The notes: generated by a model not told the origin, from the letters alone. Positions 1-7,931 are shown, counted from the first letter of the stretch. The stretch is DNA of 28,184 bases from Alphaproteobacteria bacterium (GCA_013289445.1 JABCZZ010000021.1:1-28184); one strand, 5' to 3'. Translations and numbers: made by a program.

Positions 1-166
1 CGCTCAGCAATCCCTTTACGGCGTAGACCACCGCGCCTTCGGGTGCCGTCACATCCGCAGAAAGAAATAACCCCCTGCAGGCAGCATAGACGAACACCAG
101 TCCGCACATAAGCAGCAAGCCCTGCACGGCCCTGAGGCTGATAGTAGAAATAGGAGAGCCTTGCAT
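1..166 (-). CDS. N-terminal fragment of an unrecognised membrane protein (runs off left edge)
   Basis: An open frame begins with ATG at position 166 and stays open to the left edge, giving about 55 residues that start MQGSPISTIS. Residues of roughly 12-33 (AVQGLLLMCGLVFVYAAC) form one hydrophobic stretch, probably a membrane anchor or uncleaved signal segment. It is followed by a more polar region (SADVTAPEGA). No strong ribosome-binding site lies before the ATG, so the true start could differ. A possible promoter (TTGTCA, 18 bp, TACATT) lies upstream. I do not recognise the family, and the visible part is too short to assign a function. That it is coding rests on the open frame, the membrane-like composition and the upstream promoter-like elements. 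Confidence 0.5.
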   Translation of the reverse strand, partial: MQGSPISTISLRAVQGLLLMCGLVFVYAACRGLFLSADVTAPEGAVVYAVKGLLS

Positions 167-200
167 TCGCAGCAGCTGCTTTCAGTATAAGGGTAGCTTA

Positions 201-230
201 AATGTAACAGGTAAGGATTGTGTATGACAA
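201..230 (-). promoter_or_regulatory. possible sigma70-type promoter for the left-edge gene
   Basis: On the minus strand a TTGTCA hexamer (225-230) and a TACATT hexamer (201-206) are separated by 18 bp and point at the ATG at 166. The -35 box matches the consensus at 5 of 6 positions and the -10 box at 4 of 6. A second -10-like TATACT lies closer to the gene. This is a motif match by eye only. Confidence 0.3.
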
Positions 231-318
231 CTTCTCAAAAGCTGATGCATACAGCCTTTAAATTTTGTATTCTGGCACCCGATTCCCTTCCCTTTCACCG
301 CTGGGGCATTGTTTACGC

Positions 319-552
319 ATGGAAAGAATCGGATCACTTTTTGACTGGGTAGTCGCAGGCCCCCTGACATTGTTTGAATTTGGAATGCGCTATCCCATCC
401 CTTTTCTCATCTCTCTTGTCTGCGCATTGCTTCTGGGGTTTCTGCTTTCCGAGCAGGAGGAAGGCCCGAAAAAAGCCGGCTTTACCATACTGATTGCCTA
501 CTTCATCCTGATCATCGGCTGGTTCATCGCTTCTAAAATCTGGAAGCTCTGA
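319..552 (+). CDS. small two-helix membrane protein, unknown function
   Basis: The 77-residue product starting at ATG 319 (MERIGSLFDW) has a hydrophobic stretch near residues 27-43 (PFLISLVCALLLGFLLS), a charged loop (EQEEGPKKAG), and a second stretch near residues 53-69 (ILIAYFILIIGWFIA). It ends in a basic tail (SKIWKL). This hairpin of two helices is typical of small inner-membrane proteins. The frame can be extended upstream to a TTG at 265, but that extension looks non-coding. No clear ribosome-binding site is visible. I do not recognise the family. The gene stands alone between a divergent membrane-protein gene and the HTH-like gene at 656. Confidence 0.55.
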   Translation: MERIGSLFDWVVAGPLTLFEFGMRYPIPFLISLVCALLLGFLLSEQEEGPKKAGFTILIAYFILIIGWFIASKIWKL

Positions 553-593
553 TTATATTACAATATATTACCCATGTTTGGGCATAGGCCTTA

Positions 594-609
594 TTTATCG
601 AATGTTAAC
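594..609 (+). promoter_or_regulatory. CtrA-like half-site pair upstream of the 656 gene
   Basis: TTTA, seven bases, then TTAAC resembles the alphaproteobacterial CtrA box (TTAA-N7-TTAAC) with one mismatch. It lies about 50 bp before the ATG at 656. Such a match is expected by chance in AT-rich spacers, so this is only a candidate. Confidence 0.2.
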
Positions 610-655
610 CATTCTTTGCTAGGCTGCGACTTTAGCCTTCAGTGAGGGGAAAGTT

Positions 656-1423
656 ATGAGCCCAAGAAAAAGCAACACCGAAAACGATATGATGGGCGAG
701 ATTTCAGGAGAAATGCGTGTTCCTAGCATGGTCGCAGACGCTGTGGCATATCGAGCATCCTACGGCTATCACCTGCGTGGCTGCCGCGAAGAACGCCGAC
801 TGCGCTTCGAACATCTTGCCGAACAGGCAAACGGTTATCTCGTAAAGATGGCAAAATCCACTATAGATGAAGCTTACCTTAAAAATGTCTGCGACGCGAA
901 AATCGTTCCGTCCCTGCATATCTGTGAAGCACTTGCTCAAGTGCTCGTTGATGAAAACCCGAAAATCACTGACAAGGCTGCCATCCGCAGTGAATTAGGC
1001 GAAGTGTATAAACGGTCAAGCAATGCTATGAGCATGCAAAGCCGTAACAAAGAAGAGATTGGGGCTTATGCTCAGCTATTTACAAAACTAGTCGCTAAGA
1101 CAGGCTTAAGCCAACAAGTGATAGCGGAAAAGGCGCAGGCGAAATTGAAAAATCTGCTTACACCGATGGAACAGAAAGGCTGGGCAGAAAATAAAACGAC
1201 ATTCGTTGCCGACATTGAAGGGGGCAAGCACTTGCCCTCGGTGTTTCTCATGTATGCGCTTATGTCTACGCTCAACGCCAACAAGCCGCTAGGCGAACTC
1301 AACGGCAGAATGCTGTGTATGCGTTATGCAAGGCAATCAAACTCCGATCCCATCCAGCCGGTGCATTTTAAAGCCAAGGGAAACAAAGAAACCGTGCCGC
1401 CATCACAGCCCGCTAAAGGCTGA
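656..1423 (+). CDS. unrecognised protein with two HTH/XRE-like halves
   Basis: The 255-residue product starts at ATG 656 behind a good ribosome-binding site (GAGGGG, 6 bp spacing). I do not recognise the whole protein. The second half (about residues 140-208) reads like an XRE/HTH_3 domain: LSQQVIAEKAQ, then FVADIEGGKHLPS, then MYALMSTLN. It carries about 20 extra residues between the second and third helices. The first half (about residues 40-100) has a looser copy of the same plan (RRLRFEHLAEQAN, then IVPSLHICEALAQVL). The last 30 residues look disordered and rich in Lys and Pro. A DNA-binding regulator is the natural inference, but the recognition helices are diverged. The gene converges on nfu with an 8-bp gap and has no operon partner. 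Confidence 0.75.
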   Translation: MSPRKSNTENDMMGEISGEMRVPSMVADAVAYRASYGYHLRGCREERRLRFEHLAEQANGYLVKMAKSTIDEAYLKNVCDAKIVPSLHICEALAQVLVDENPKITDKAAIRSELGEVYKRSSNAMSMQSRNKEEIGAYAQLFTKLVAKTGLSQQVIAEKAQAKLKNLLTPMEQKGWAENKTTFVADIEGGKHLPSVFLMYALMSTLNANKPLGELNGRMLCMRYARQSNSDPIQPVHFKAKGNKETVPPSQPAKG

Positions 1424-1431
1424 GTGTCAGG

Positions 1432-1980
1432 CTAAGCCACGGCTTCGACAGACTGTACTTCCGGCACATAATGCTTGAGCATGTTTTCAATGCCCTGCTT
1501 GAGCGTCGCGGTAGAACTTGGGCAGCCTGAGCATGAACCGTGCAGTTCAAGTTTGACGATGCCGTCTTCAAATCCTTTGTAGATGATATCGCCGCCGTCC
1601 ATGGCCACCGCCGGGCGCACGCGTGTGTCGATGAGTTCGCGTATCTGTTTGACGATGTCGCTGTCGCCGTCGGTCGATTCAGCTTCGGTTTTGCCCGTGC
1701 TCACGGTTTTGCGGCCGGCGACAAAATGCTCCATGATGCTGTTGAGCAGCGAAGGTTTGAGCACTTCCCAGCTTTTGTCTTCGGCGCGTGTGACGGTGAC
1801 GAAATCGCTGCCTAAGAACACGGCGCGCACTCCCTTAATCTCAAACAAGGCCAAGGCCAGCGGTGAGCCCTGTGCGGCAGAAGCGTCGGTGAAAAACGCC
1901 GTGCCGCTTTCCATCACCGTCTTGCCGGGAATGAATTTAAGGGTGAGCGGATTAGGCGTGGTTTCCGTCTGGATGAACAT
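1432..1980 (-). CDS. nfu: NifU-family Fe-S cluster scaffold/carrier protein (Nfu)
   Basis: The 182-residue protein has the two-domain Nfu1 layout. An N-terminal Nfu_N domain (residues 1-88; MFIQTETTPNPLTLKFIPG, then SPLALALFEIKGV) precedes a C-terminal NifU-like domain (about 107-178) with the cluster-binding pair C150-x-x-C153 (HGSCSGCPSS). Family members hold a 4Fe-4S cluster at this pair across a dimer and pass it to target enzymes such as lipoate synthase, which would serve the PDH and related complexes. The start at 1980 is chosen because GGAG lies 8 bp upstream and homologues begin MFIQTE; an in-frame ATG ten codons earlier lacks support. A good promoter precedes the gene. Function is assigned from family signature. 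Confidence 0.95.
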   Translation of the reverse strand: MFIQTETTPNPLTLKFIPGKTVMESGTAFFTDASAAQGSPLALALFEIKGVRAVFLGSDFVTVTRAEDKSWEVLKPSLLNSIMEHFVAGRKTVSTGKTEAESTDGDSDIVKQIRELIDTRVRPAVAMDGGDIIYKGFEDGIVKLELHGSCSGCPSSTATLKQGIENMLKHYVPEVQSVEAVA

Positions 1981-2008
1981 GCGCGTCTCCAAGAAAATAG
2001 GGATAATC

Positions 2009-2038
2009 ATTATATAGGCTTAACGCCAGCGCATGCAA
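2009..2038 (-). promoter_or_regulatory. sigma70-type promoter of nfu
   Basis: On the minus strand a perfect TATAAT (2009-2014) sits 18 bp from TTGCAT (2033-2038). Transcription would start near 2002 and give a leader of about 20 nt to the nfu ATG at 1980. The -10 box is ideal and the -35 box is weak. Confidence 0.5.
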
Positions 2039-2045
2039 GAGGCGC

Positions 2046-2564
2046 TCAGCGCTTCTTCTTGAAATAATCCTGCAGGGGACGCGCGACAGCGGGGGAGACA
2101 AAATGCGAAATATCGCCCCCCAGCCTCGCTATCTCTTTGACAAAGCGAGAGGAAATAAAATGGGTCGATTCTGAAGCGGTGAGAAACACCGTCTCAAGGT
2201 CCGGGTTGAGCTTGGAATTGATCGAGGCCATCTGGAATTCATATTCAAAATCCGATACGGCGCGCAATCCGCGTATCAGCACGCTTGCCTTGTGCGTCTG
2301 GGCGAAATTGACCAAGAGCCCCGAGAACGTCGTCACCTTCACGCGTTTACTGTCGCCGTTTTTCAGTGCGCTGATTTCTTTTTCCACCAGCCCGGCGCGC
2401 ATTTTGAGATCAAACAGCGGGGCTTTGTTAGTATCAAGCGCCACGCCGATGATAAGATGATCTACCACTTTGAGTGCACGGCGCACAATATCCATATGGC
2501 CATAGGTGATGGGGTCAAAAGTGCCGGGGTAAATGCCTGTGCGCACACAATCTCCTGTCGTCAT
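2046..2564 (-). CDS. coaD: phosphopantetheine adenylyltransferase (PPAT)
   Basis: The 172-residue product joins AMP to 4'-phosphopantetheine, the fourth step of coenzyme A synthesis, in the cytoplasm. The nucleotidyltransferase signature is complete: GIYPGTFDPITYGH at residues 10-23, where T20-x-G-H23 is the HxGH-type site with Tyr in place of the common Asn. RGLRAVSDFEYEFQMA and the ISSRFVKEIA block near the C-terminus are both typical of CoaD. The length is slightly above the usual 160. The ATG at 2564 overlaps the mazG stop as ATGA, which fixes the start and implies translational coupling. An ATG 12 codons earlier inside mazG is unlikely. Confidence 0.96.
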   Translation of the reverse strand: MTTGDCVRTGIYPGTFDPITYGHMDIVRRALKVVDHLIIGVALDTNKAPLFDLKMRAGLVEKEISALKNGDSKRVKVTTFSGLLVNFAQTHKASVLIRGLRAVSDFEYEFQMASINSKLNPDLETVFLTASESTHFISSRFVKEIARLGGDISHFVSPAVARPLQDYFKKKR

Positions 2565-3379
2565 GTCCCTGACTGTTCCGCGATCTTGGCTTCGTCCCAC
2601 AGATCGTTGAGTTCCTGCAGCGAAGCGTCCGCCAGCATTCGGTGCTGGGCATCAAGCGCTTTTTCAATGTAATGGAAACGGCTTTCAAATTTGCGGTTGC
2701 AGAAGCGGACCGCTTCTTCCGGATCGACCCCGAGCTTGCGCGCAAGGTTGACACAGGAAAAAAGTAAATCGCCCATCTCTTCAAGCCGGCCTTCGGGTGA
2801 ATCGTCATGCGCCATCACATGCAGCAACTCTTCTTTTTCCTCTTCGATTTTCTCAAACACTGCTTCAAGATTGGCCCAGTCGAACCCTTCCCTTGCCGCG
2901 CGCTTCTGCAATTTGAGCGCGCGTGAAAGTGAAGGCAGGGACAAGGGCACGCCTTCAAGCGTAGTTTCGGCTTTCTGACCGGGGCGCTTGCCTTTTGGTT
3001 TGACGCTCTTTTCTTCTTTTTTCAGTTTCTCCCAGGAATCGACCTGATCGGCAGCGGTCTTGAGTTTCTTGCCGCCGGAAAATACATGGGGATGACGATG
3101 CACCAGTTTATCACCGATGCCTTTGGCCACATCGTCAAAATCAAACAGTTTCTGCTCATGGGCCATCTGGGTGTGAAACACTACCTGCAGCAGCAGGTCG
3201 CCCAATTCTTCCTTGAGCGCCGTCATATCATTCCTCTCAACGGCATCGGCCACTTCATAGGCTTCCTCGAGCGTATGCGGCACAATCGTGGCAAATGTCT
3301 GTTCCACGTCCCAAGGGCATCCTTTGTCTTTGTCGCGCAGCTGCGCCATGATGCCCAGCAGCCGGTCAATCGGTTTCAT
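2561..3379 (-). CDS. mazG: nucleoside triphosphate pyrophosphohydrolase MazG
   Basis: The 272-residue protein has the double MazG layout of the E. coli enzyme (263 residues). The first domain holds GCPWD (20-24), EEAYEVADAV (38-47) and EELGDLLLQVVFH (57-69). The second, near residues 175-245, has EKIEEEKEELL and EEMGDLLFSCVNLARKLG, then the closing FCNRKFESRF. The acidic residues of these helices bind Mg and hydrolyse NTPs to NMP and pyrophosphate, as in house-cleaning of aberrant nucleotides. A Lys-rich linker (about 110-150) joins them. The start at 3379 has AGGG 8 bp upstream; the frame extends 19 codons further but without family similarity. It is coupled to coaD. Confidence 0.95.
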   Translation of the reverse strand: MKPIDRLLGIMAQLRDKDKGCPWDVEQTFATIVPHTLEEAYEVADAVERNDMTALKEELGDLLLQVVFHTQMAHEQKLFDFDDVAKGIGDKLVHRHPHVFSGGKKLKTAADQVDSWEKLKKEEKSVKPKGKRPGQKAETTLEGVPLSLPSLSRALKLQKRAAREGFDWANLEAVFEKIEEEKEELLHVMAHDDSPEGRLEEMGDLLFSCVNLARKLGVDPEEAVRFCNRKFESRFHYIEKALDAQHRMLADASLQELNDLWDEAKIAEQSGT

Positions 3380-3473
3380 GGATATCCCTGCCAAAATTTC
3401 ATACCTGTCAGTACCATATCCATATTGAAAAATCACGCGATTCGTTATAGCTTGCCCGCCCTAGGAGATTGCT

Positions 3474-3812
3474 ATGACCTTTGTCGTGACCGAAGCCTGC
3501 ATCAAATGCAAATACACCGACTGCGTGGAAGTCTGCCCCGTGGATTGTTTCTATGAAGGCGAAAACATGCTCGTGATCAATCCTGACGAATGCATCGATT
3601 GCGGTGTATGTGAGCCGGAATGCCCGGCCGATGCTATCCTGCCCGAAGGCGAGCATCTGCTCAAATGGGTGGAGCTTAACCGCGAATATTCCGCTAAATG
3701 GCCCAACATCACCGCCAAGAAAGCGCCGTTGCCGGAAGCCGAAGATTTCAAGGGCACGGTAGATAAATTCAACCAGCACTTCAGCGCCAATCCCGGCGAG
3801 GGCACGAAGTAG
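3474..3812 (+). CDS. fdxA: 7Fe ferredoxin (3Fe-4S plus 4Fe-4S), FdxA type
   Basis: The 112-residue product has nine cysteines at 9, 12, 17, 21, 25, 40, 43, 46 and 50, matching the spacing of Azotobacter ferredoxin I shifted by one. By that comparison C9, C17 and C50 hold the 3Fe-4S cluster, and C21, C40, C43 and C46 hold the 4Fe-4S cluster. The C-terminal tail ([15 protein letters not shown]) is the usual FdxA extension. It is a low-potential cytoplasmic electron carrier; its partner here is not shown by the context. AGGAG precedes ATG 3474 at good spacing. A weak TTGAAA/TATAGC pair with only a 15-bp spacer lies at 3425-3451. The gene stands alone, diverging from mazG and converging on pcm. 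Confidence 0.96.
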   Translation: MTFVVTEACIKCKYTDCVEVCPVDCFYEGENMLVINPDECIDCGVCEPECPADAILPEGEHLLKWVELNREYSAKWPNITAKKAPLPEAEDFKGTVDKFNQHFSANPGEGTK

Positions 3813-3820
3813 TGTGCTCC

Positions 3821-3845
3821 TGCGAATGCCTACACGGCATTCGCA
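3821..3845. repeat. perfect 10-bp inverted repeat in the fdxA/pcm convergent gap
   Basis: TGCGAATGCC, a 5-base loop (TACAC), then GGCATTCGCA form a perfect stem, 8 bp after the fdxA stop. No T-tract follows on either strand, so it is not a standard intrinsic terminator. It may still halt or stabilise convergent transcripts. The rest of the gap to 3944 shows nothing else I can name. Confidence 0.6.
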
Positions 3846-3944
3846 ATGAGCCTAACAGCTTCGCCGACTACAAGGGCTCGGTCTCTGACCTCGCTTCTTT
3901 TCTATCTCACTAGCATGAGCAGGTGAAGCGTTCTCCCTGAAACG

Positions 3945-4601
3945 TTACTTTGGCAACTTGCCTTCAACGAGCGGCACAAACCTTACGCCCATGAGGTGCT
4001 GCTGCTGAATGCTGCCGTCCGGCATTTTCTCGATGCGCAGCAAGATTTGCTCGGTATTGCTGCCGACTGGAATCACCATGATGCCGCCTTCGGCAAGCTG
4101 CTTGAGCAACATCGCCGGCACTTCATGCGCAGCTGCGGTGACGATAATGCGGTCAAACGGCAGCGCGCCTTTCCAGCCCTTGGAACCATCTCCCGCCTGC
4201 GTCATGATGTTGCTGAGCTTGAGCTCCTTGAAGCGCGCTTCGGCCACGGCAAGCAGATCCTTGTGGCGCTCGATGGTATAGACCATGCGCGCGAGCCTTG
4301 AGAGAATCGCGGCCTGATAGCCAGACCCCGTGCCAATCTCCAGCACACGCATGCGATCGTTCACGTTGAGCGCCCAGGTCATCCATGCCACTACGGTAGG
4401 CTGGCTGATGGTCTGGTGGCAGTCGATCGGCAACGCCGTATCTTCATACGCCTTGTCCTGAAACGATTCGGGCACGAAGAGATCGCGCGGGATCGATTCC
4501 ATCGCCGAGAGCACACGCGTATCGGTGATACCGCTGTTGCGCAGCTTCATCAGCAGGCGCAGACGGTCGGGAAGATTATCGGCATGGATCGCAGATTTCA
4601 T
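3945..4601 (-). CDS. pcm: protein-L-isoaspartate O-methyltransferase
   Basis: The 218-residue enzyme methylates L-isoaspartyl residues in aged proteins with S-adenosylmethionine, starting their repair. It has the family blocks QTISQP (63-68), the SAM-binding loop VLEIGTGSGYQAAILSRL (from residue 86), an acidic end of the next strand (YTIER), and the closing region RFVPLVEG. Length matches the family (about 210). Its ATG overlaps the surE stop as ATGA, the classical surE-pcm coupling, which also fixes the start. It is the last gene of the minus-strand operon before the gap with fdxA. Confidence 0.96.
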   Translation of the reverse strand: MKSAIHADNLPDRLRLLMKLRNSGITDTRVLSAMESIPRDLFVPESFQDKAYEDTALPIDCHQTISQPTVVAWMTWALNVNDRMRVLEIGTGSGYQAAILSRLARMVYTIERHKDLLAVAEARFKELKLSNIMTQAGDGSKGWKGALPFDRIIVTAAAHEVPAMLLKQLAEGGIMVIPVGSNTEQILLRIEKMPDGSIQQQHLMGVRFVPLVEGKLPK

Positions 4602-5362
4602 GACTCGATTCGTTTTTTGTGGCGGCTCAGCATAGCATGATGCGTGAGATCAAGACAGATCGGCGTTACCGTGACATACCCTTGCGGCAACCAGTGGATG
4701 TCCACGTCCGGGCGGCGCGGATCGGCACCGGCATCGGCCCAATGCACCCAGTAGGTCTGCCCGTCCGTGTCCGCCTCGCCCTTGAGCAATTGCTTGAAGA
4801 AGCGATGCTTGCCCTGCGCTACGCATTTGACGCCTTTGACCTTGTTTGGCGGCAGATCGGGAAAATTGACGTTGAAAAACGCATCTTTTTCCCATGGCAG
4901 AGCGAGAAGATTTTCGATAATCGCGGGCGCGTATTTCTCGGCAGTCGCCCATTGGATGAGCGGCGACTCGACTTCGAAATCAAGCGCCTGCGAAAAAGCG
5001 ATGGAGCGTATGTCGCAAAGCGCACCTTCCATAGCGGCCGCGACTGTGCCCGAATGTGTGACATCGTCAGCGATATTAGGGCCGCGGTTGACGCCCGAAA
5101 GAATGAGATCGACAGGCGCTTCAATGATCACGCGCAACGCTGCAATCACGCAGTCGGTCGGCGTCCCCAGCACGCTGTAACGTTTCTCGCCCAGCTTCTT
5201 GAAGCGCACGGGACGATGCAGGCTCACCGAATGCGAGGCGCCGCTCTGCTGCACTTCGGGCGCTACCACCCAGACGTCATCGCTCAAGCCGCGCGCGATT
5301 TTCTCCAGCACCTTGATACCGGGAGCGTCGATACCGTCATCATTGGTGACCAGGATGCGCAT
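4598..5362 (-). CDS. surE: 5'-nucleotidase SurE
   Basis: The 254-residue product starts MRILVTNDDGIDAPG, with the metal-binding D8-D9 pair. It carries the other SurE blocks: APEVQQSGASHSVSL, and the SGVNRGPNIADDVTHSG segment that completes the metal site and binds phosphate. Family members dephosphorylate nucleoside monophosphates and short polyphosphates in the cytoplasm and act in stress survival together with Pcm. The ATG at 5362 is preferred because homologues start MRIL; GGTGG lies 13 bp upstream, and a GTG six codons earlier overlaps the previous gene. The stop overlaps the pcm start by 4 bp. Confidence 0.96.
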   Translation of the reverse strand: MRILVTNDDGIDAPGIKVLEKIARGLSDDVWVVAPEVQQSGASHSVSLHRPVRFKKLGEKRYSVLGTPTDCVIAALRVIIEAPVDLILSGVNRGPNIADDVTHSGTVAAAMEGALCDIRSIAFSQALDFEVESPLIQWATAEKYAPAIIENLLALPWEKDAFFNVNFPDLPPNKVKGVKCVAQGKHRFFKQLLKGEADTDGQTYWVHWADAGADPRRPDVDIHWLPQGYVTVTPICLDLTHHAMLSRHKKRIES

Positions 5363-5372
5363 GTTTTTATTC

Positions 5373-5870
5373 TTAACCACCTAGTCCACCCATCCCCTTC
5401 TTCAGCGCCATTTGCTTAAGGAGTGAAATAATCGCTTTCTGATAATCTTCCTGCTTTGGCATTTCGCCAGAACTTGTCTCCTCGAAGTATCGTGTCGTGA
5501 TTTCTTCAGGTTTAAACATGGAGGTACTAAGGAACGGGAATTGGGGATCGTAATCTTCTGCTCTTTTTCCGATTTGGATATAGTGCGTTTTGACCGCCGC
5601 GCCTAATTTCAACTGCTTTTCGATGGTTCTTTTGGATTCGTCTGCTAACTCCATGATAAGGCGGCCATCTCTGGGGTCGTGATAATGTGTCTCAAGCTGT
5701 ACATCGAACCCTTTATCTTCCAGATAGGTCTTTATGATTTCGCCATCCGCCCGCGCCGGCAAATAACCACGCAAAAAGTTGCACGTTCCGTCAGGGGTTT
5801 TATCCGTCACTATCCATACACCTTGTAAAATGGCACCGCGCGCGAGGGGCTCGACATTAAGCGCGATCAT
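5373..5870 (-). CDS. unrecognised 165-residue protein between serS and surE
   Basis: The gene starts with ATG at 5870, overlapping the serS stop as ATGA, and ends 10 bp before surE, so it belongs to the operon. The product has no signal peptide or membrane segment. An alpha/beta-looking N-terminal half ([20 protein letters not shown], then [19 protein letters not shown]) is followed by a charged region ([19 protein letters not shown]). The tail is lysine- and glycine-rich ([10 protein letters not shown]). I do not recognise the family. Its GC content is lower than that of surE and pcm. In many alphaproteobacteria serS and surE are direct neighbours, so this looks like an inserted or lineage-specific gene. 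Confidence 0.8.
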   Translation of the reverse strand: MIALNVEPLARGAILQGVWIVTDKTPDGTCNFLRGYLPARADGEIIKTYLEDKGFDVQLETHYHDPRDGRLIMELADESKRTIEKQLKLGAAVKTHYIQIGKRAEDYDPQFPFLSTSMFKPEEITTRYFEETSSGEMPKQEDYQKAIISLLKQMALKKGMGGLGG

Positions 5871-7165
5871 GCCGAAATTTTTTTCATGCCACCCATATAG
5901 GGCTGCAACGCTTCAGGAATGGCTATGGAACCGTCTGCCTGCTGGTAATTTTCCATAATGGCAACGATGGTGCGGCCAATCGGCAGGCCTGAGCCGTTGA
6001 GCGTATGCACCAGCTGGTTGCCCTTGCCTTCTTTGGGTTTGAAGCGCGCTTTCATCCTGCGCGCCTGAAAATCGCCACAGTTGGAGCAGCTGGAAATTTC
6101 GCGGTAGGCATTTTGCCCCGGCAGCCAGACTTCGATGTCATAAGTCTTGCGCGCACAAAAACCCATGTCACCTGTGCAAAGCAGCATTACGCGGTAATGC
6201 AGGCCAAGGCGCTGCAAAATGGCTTCCGCGCAGGCGGTCATGCGCTCATGCTCTTCGTCGGATTTATCCGGATGCACAATGCTCACCAGCTCTACTTTAG
6301 AAAATTGATGCAGACGAATCATGCCACGCGTATCCCTGCCCGCTGACCCCGCTTCGGAGCGGAAGCACGGCGTATAGGCGGTCATGCGTAGCGGCAGCGC
6401 ATCCTCGGCAACGATTTCATCATTCACCATATTGGTGAGTGGTACTTCGGCGGTGGGGATGAGCCAGTGCCCGGTGGTAGTCTTAAACAGATCCTCGCCG
6501 AATTTGGGCAACTGGCCAGTGCCAAATGCAGCGTTGTCTTTCACGAGATATGGCGGCACCACTTCGGTATAGCCGAATTCGTTGGTATGAATGTCGAGCA
6601 TGAAGCTCGCCAAGGCTCTTTCCAGACGAGCTAATGGCCCTTTTAAAGTGACAAAACGCGCACCACTTATTTTGGCTGAACGTTCAAAATCCATTAGTCC
6701 TAATTTTTCACCTAAATCAAAATGTTCTTTAGGTTTGAAATTAAGAGTTTTCTTGTTTCCATGGGTACGAATTTCTTTGTTCGCCGTTTCGTCTTTGCCG
6801 ACAGGCGCATCGTCAGCTGGAATGTTGGGTAAACTTGCGAGTTTTTCATCGAGCGTAATAGGCGTAATAATATCTTTGCTAACTACCCCATCCATTACAC
6901 TATCTGCACTCAACATTACTATACGGTCATTAACCGTTTTAGACTCAGTCATAATTCCAGCGGTATCTTCACCTTTGGCTTTCGCCTGCCCTATGGCCTT
7001 GGCAAACTGGTTGCGTTTGGCGAGCAGCTCGTCGAGCTCCTTCTGGCGCGCGCGTTTTTCTTCGTCGAGTTTTAGCAGCGCTGGCGATTGCAGCGGCAGG
7101 CCACGTTTTTTCATCGCCTCGTCAAAAGCGGCGGGATTGTCGCGTATCGCTTTGATGTCATGCAT
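5867..7165 (-). CDS. serS: seryl-tRNA synthetase
   Basis: The 432-residue class II synthetase charges tRNA-Ser. The N-terminal coiled-coil arm (about residues 26-100) leads into the conserved [15 protein letters not shown] (112-126). The catalytic core follows: TAEVPLTN (238-245), motif 2 ([20 protein letters not shown], 267-286) and motif 3 ([19 protein letters not shown], near 392-410). Length is normal. Codons 68-108 and 129-168 are strikingly AT-rich (about 30-40 % GC by hand count) while the sequence between and around them is 50-60 %. The start overlaps the tatC stop by 8 bp, and the next gene overlaps the serS stop by 4 bp. Confidence 0.97.
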   Translation of the reverse strand: MHDIKAIRDNPAAFDEAMKKRGLPLQSPALLKLDEEKRARQKELDELLAKRNQFAKAIGQAKAKGEDTAGIMTESKTVNDRIVMLSADSVMDGVVSKDIITPITLDEKLASLPNIPADDAPVGKDETANKEIRTHGNKKTLNFKPKEHFDLGEKLGLMDFERSAKISGARFVTLKGPLARLERALASFMLDIHTNEFGYTEVVPPYLVKDNAAFGTGQLPKFGEDLFKTTTGHWLIPTAEVPLTNMVNDEIVAEDALPLRMTAYTPCFRSEAGSAGRDTRGMIRLHQFSKVELVSIVHPDKSDEEHERMTACAEAILQRLGLHYRVMLLCTGDMGFCARKTYDIEVWLPGQNAYREISSCSNCGDFQARRMKARFKPKEGKGNQLVHTLNGSGLPIGRTIVAIMENYQQADGSIAIPEALQPYMGGMKKISA

Positions 7166-7931
7166 GGGCGGATTCCGTGTGTTTTTTCTCTATATGGCGA
7201 CAGGCAATGATGGAAATTTCATAAAGCAGGTAGAGCGGAATGGAAAGCCCGATCTGGCTTAGCACATCCGGCGGGGTGAGAAACGCCGCCACGATAACGA
7301 TGACCAGCAGTGCGTATTTGCGCCCGCGCGCGAGCGTGGCTGCCTTGACCATGCCCACACGCGCCATCAGGGTCAGCACCACCGGCAGCTGAAAGGCGAG
7401 GCCAAAGGCAATCAGCACCTGCATGACGAGCGAGAGATATTCGCTCACTCTTGCTTCCAATTGAATTGAAACGCCGGCGCTGGTGCGCGATTCAAAACTC
7501 AGGAAAAATTTCCACGCCAGCGGGAAAACATAATAATAGGCCAGCGCCGCACCGAGAAAGAATAACACGGGCGAGATGACGAGGTACGGAAGCAATACGC
7601 GGCGCTCGTTCTTATACATGCCCGGAGCCAGGAACATATAGATGTGATAGGCGATTACAGGGAAAGACAGGAAGAAGCCGGCGAAACAGGCCAGATGCAG
7701 GTAGGTGAGGAACGCTTCGGCAAGCCCGGTGTAAATCAGGCGGCGCGATTCGGGATTGGGATAGGACTCGGCGAGCGGGCGCACGAGAAAGCCATATATA
7801 TCCTCGGCGAAGTAATAGCTGATGCAGATGGCAAGGAGCAGCACCCAGCAGGTTTTGATCAGCCGGCTTCTGAATTCCACCAGATGGTTCATCAGCGGGG
7901 CGCGGCTATGTTCTATTTCTTCAGGGTTCAT
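7158..7931 (-). CDS. tatC: Sec-independent protein translocase TatC
   Basis: The 257-residue inner-membrane protein recognises twin-arginine signal peptides. It has the N-terminal signature [14 protein letters not shown], six predicted membrane segments, and the conserved periplasmic/membrane region around [16 protein letters not shown]. The start at 7931 ([10 protein letters not shown]) is a choice between two close ATGs (7937 and 7931), neither with a ribosome-binding site. No tatA or tatB gene is adjacent, although tatABC-serS-surE-pcm is a common order in alphaproteobacteria; they must lie elsewhere or be absent from this locus. An intrinsic terminator ends only about 14-20 bp upstream. 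Confidence 0.95.
   Translation of the reverse strand: MNPEEIEHSRAPLMNHLVEFRSRLIKTCWVLLLAICISYYFAEDIYGFLVRPLAESYPNPESRRLIYTGLAEAFLTYLHLACFAGFFLSFPVIAYHIYMFLAPGMYKNERRVLLPYLVISPVLFFLGAALAYYYVFPLAWKFFLSFESRTSAGVSIQLEARVSEYLSLVMQVLIAFGLAFQLPVVLTLMARVGMVKAATLARGRKYALLVIVIVAAFLTPPDVLSQIGLSIPLYLLYEISIIACRHIEKKHTESAHA

Noticed and set aside
182..370. Minus-strand 62-codon frame overlapping the small membrane-protein gene
   Set aside because: It has no ribosome-binding site or hydrophobic or domain pattern, and the opposite-strand two-helix protein is the better explanation.
2034..2056. Hairpin at the coaD stop codon (GCGC/GCGC core) as a terminator
   Set aside because: The stem is short with a mismatch and no T-run follows, so it does not meet the standard for an intrinsic terminator.
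3425..3451. TTGAAA/TATAGC pair as the fdxA promoter
   Set aside because: The spacer is only 15 bp, too short to call with confidence, so it is mentioned in the fdxA entry and not listed separately.
4619..5419. Plus-strand open frame of 266 codons opposite surE
   Set aside because: It is antisense to a clear surE gene and rich in Arg/His as shadow frames are.
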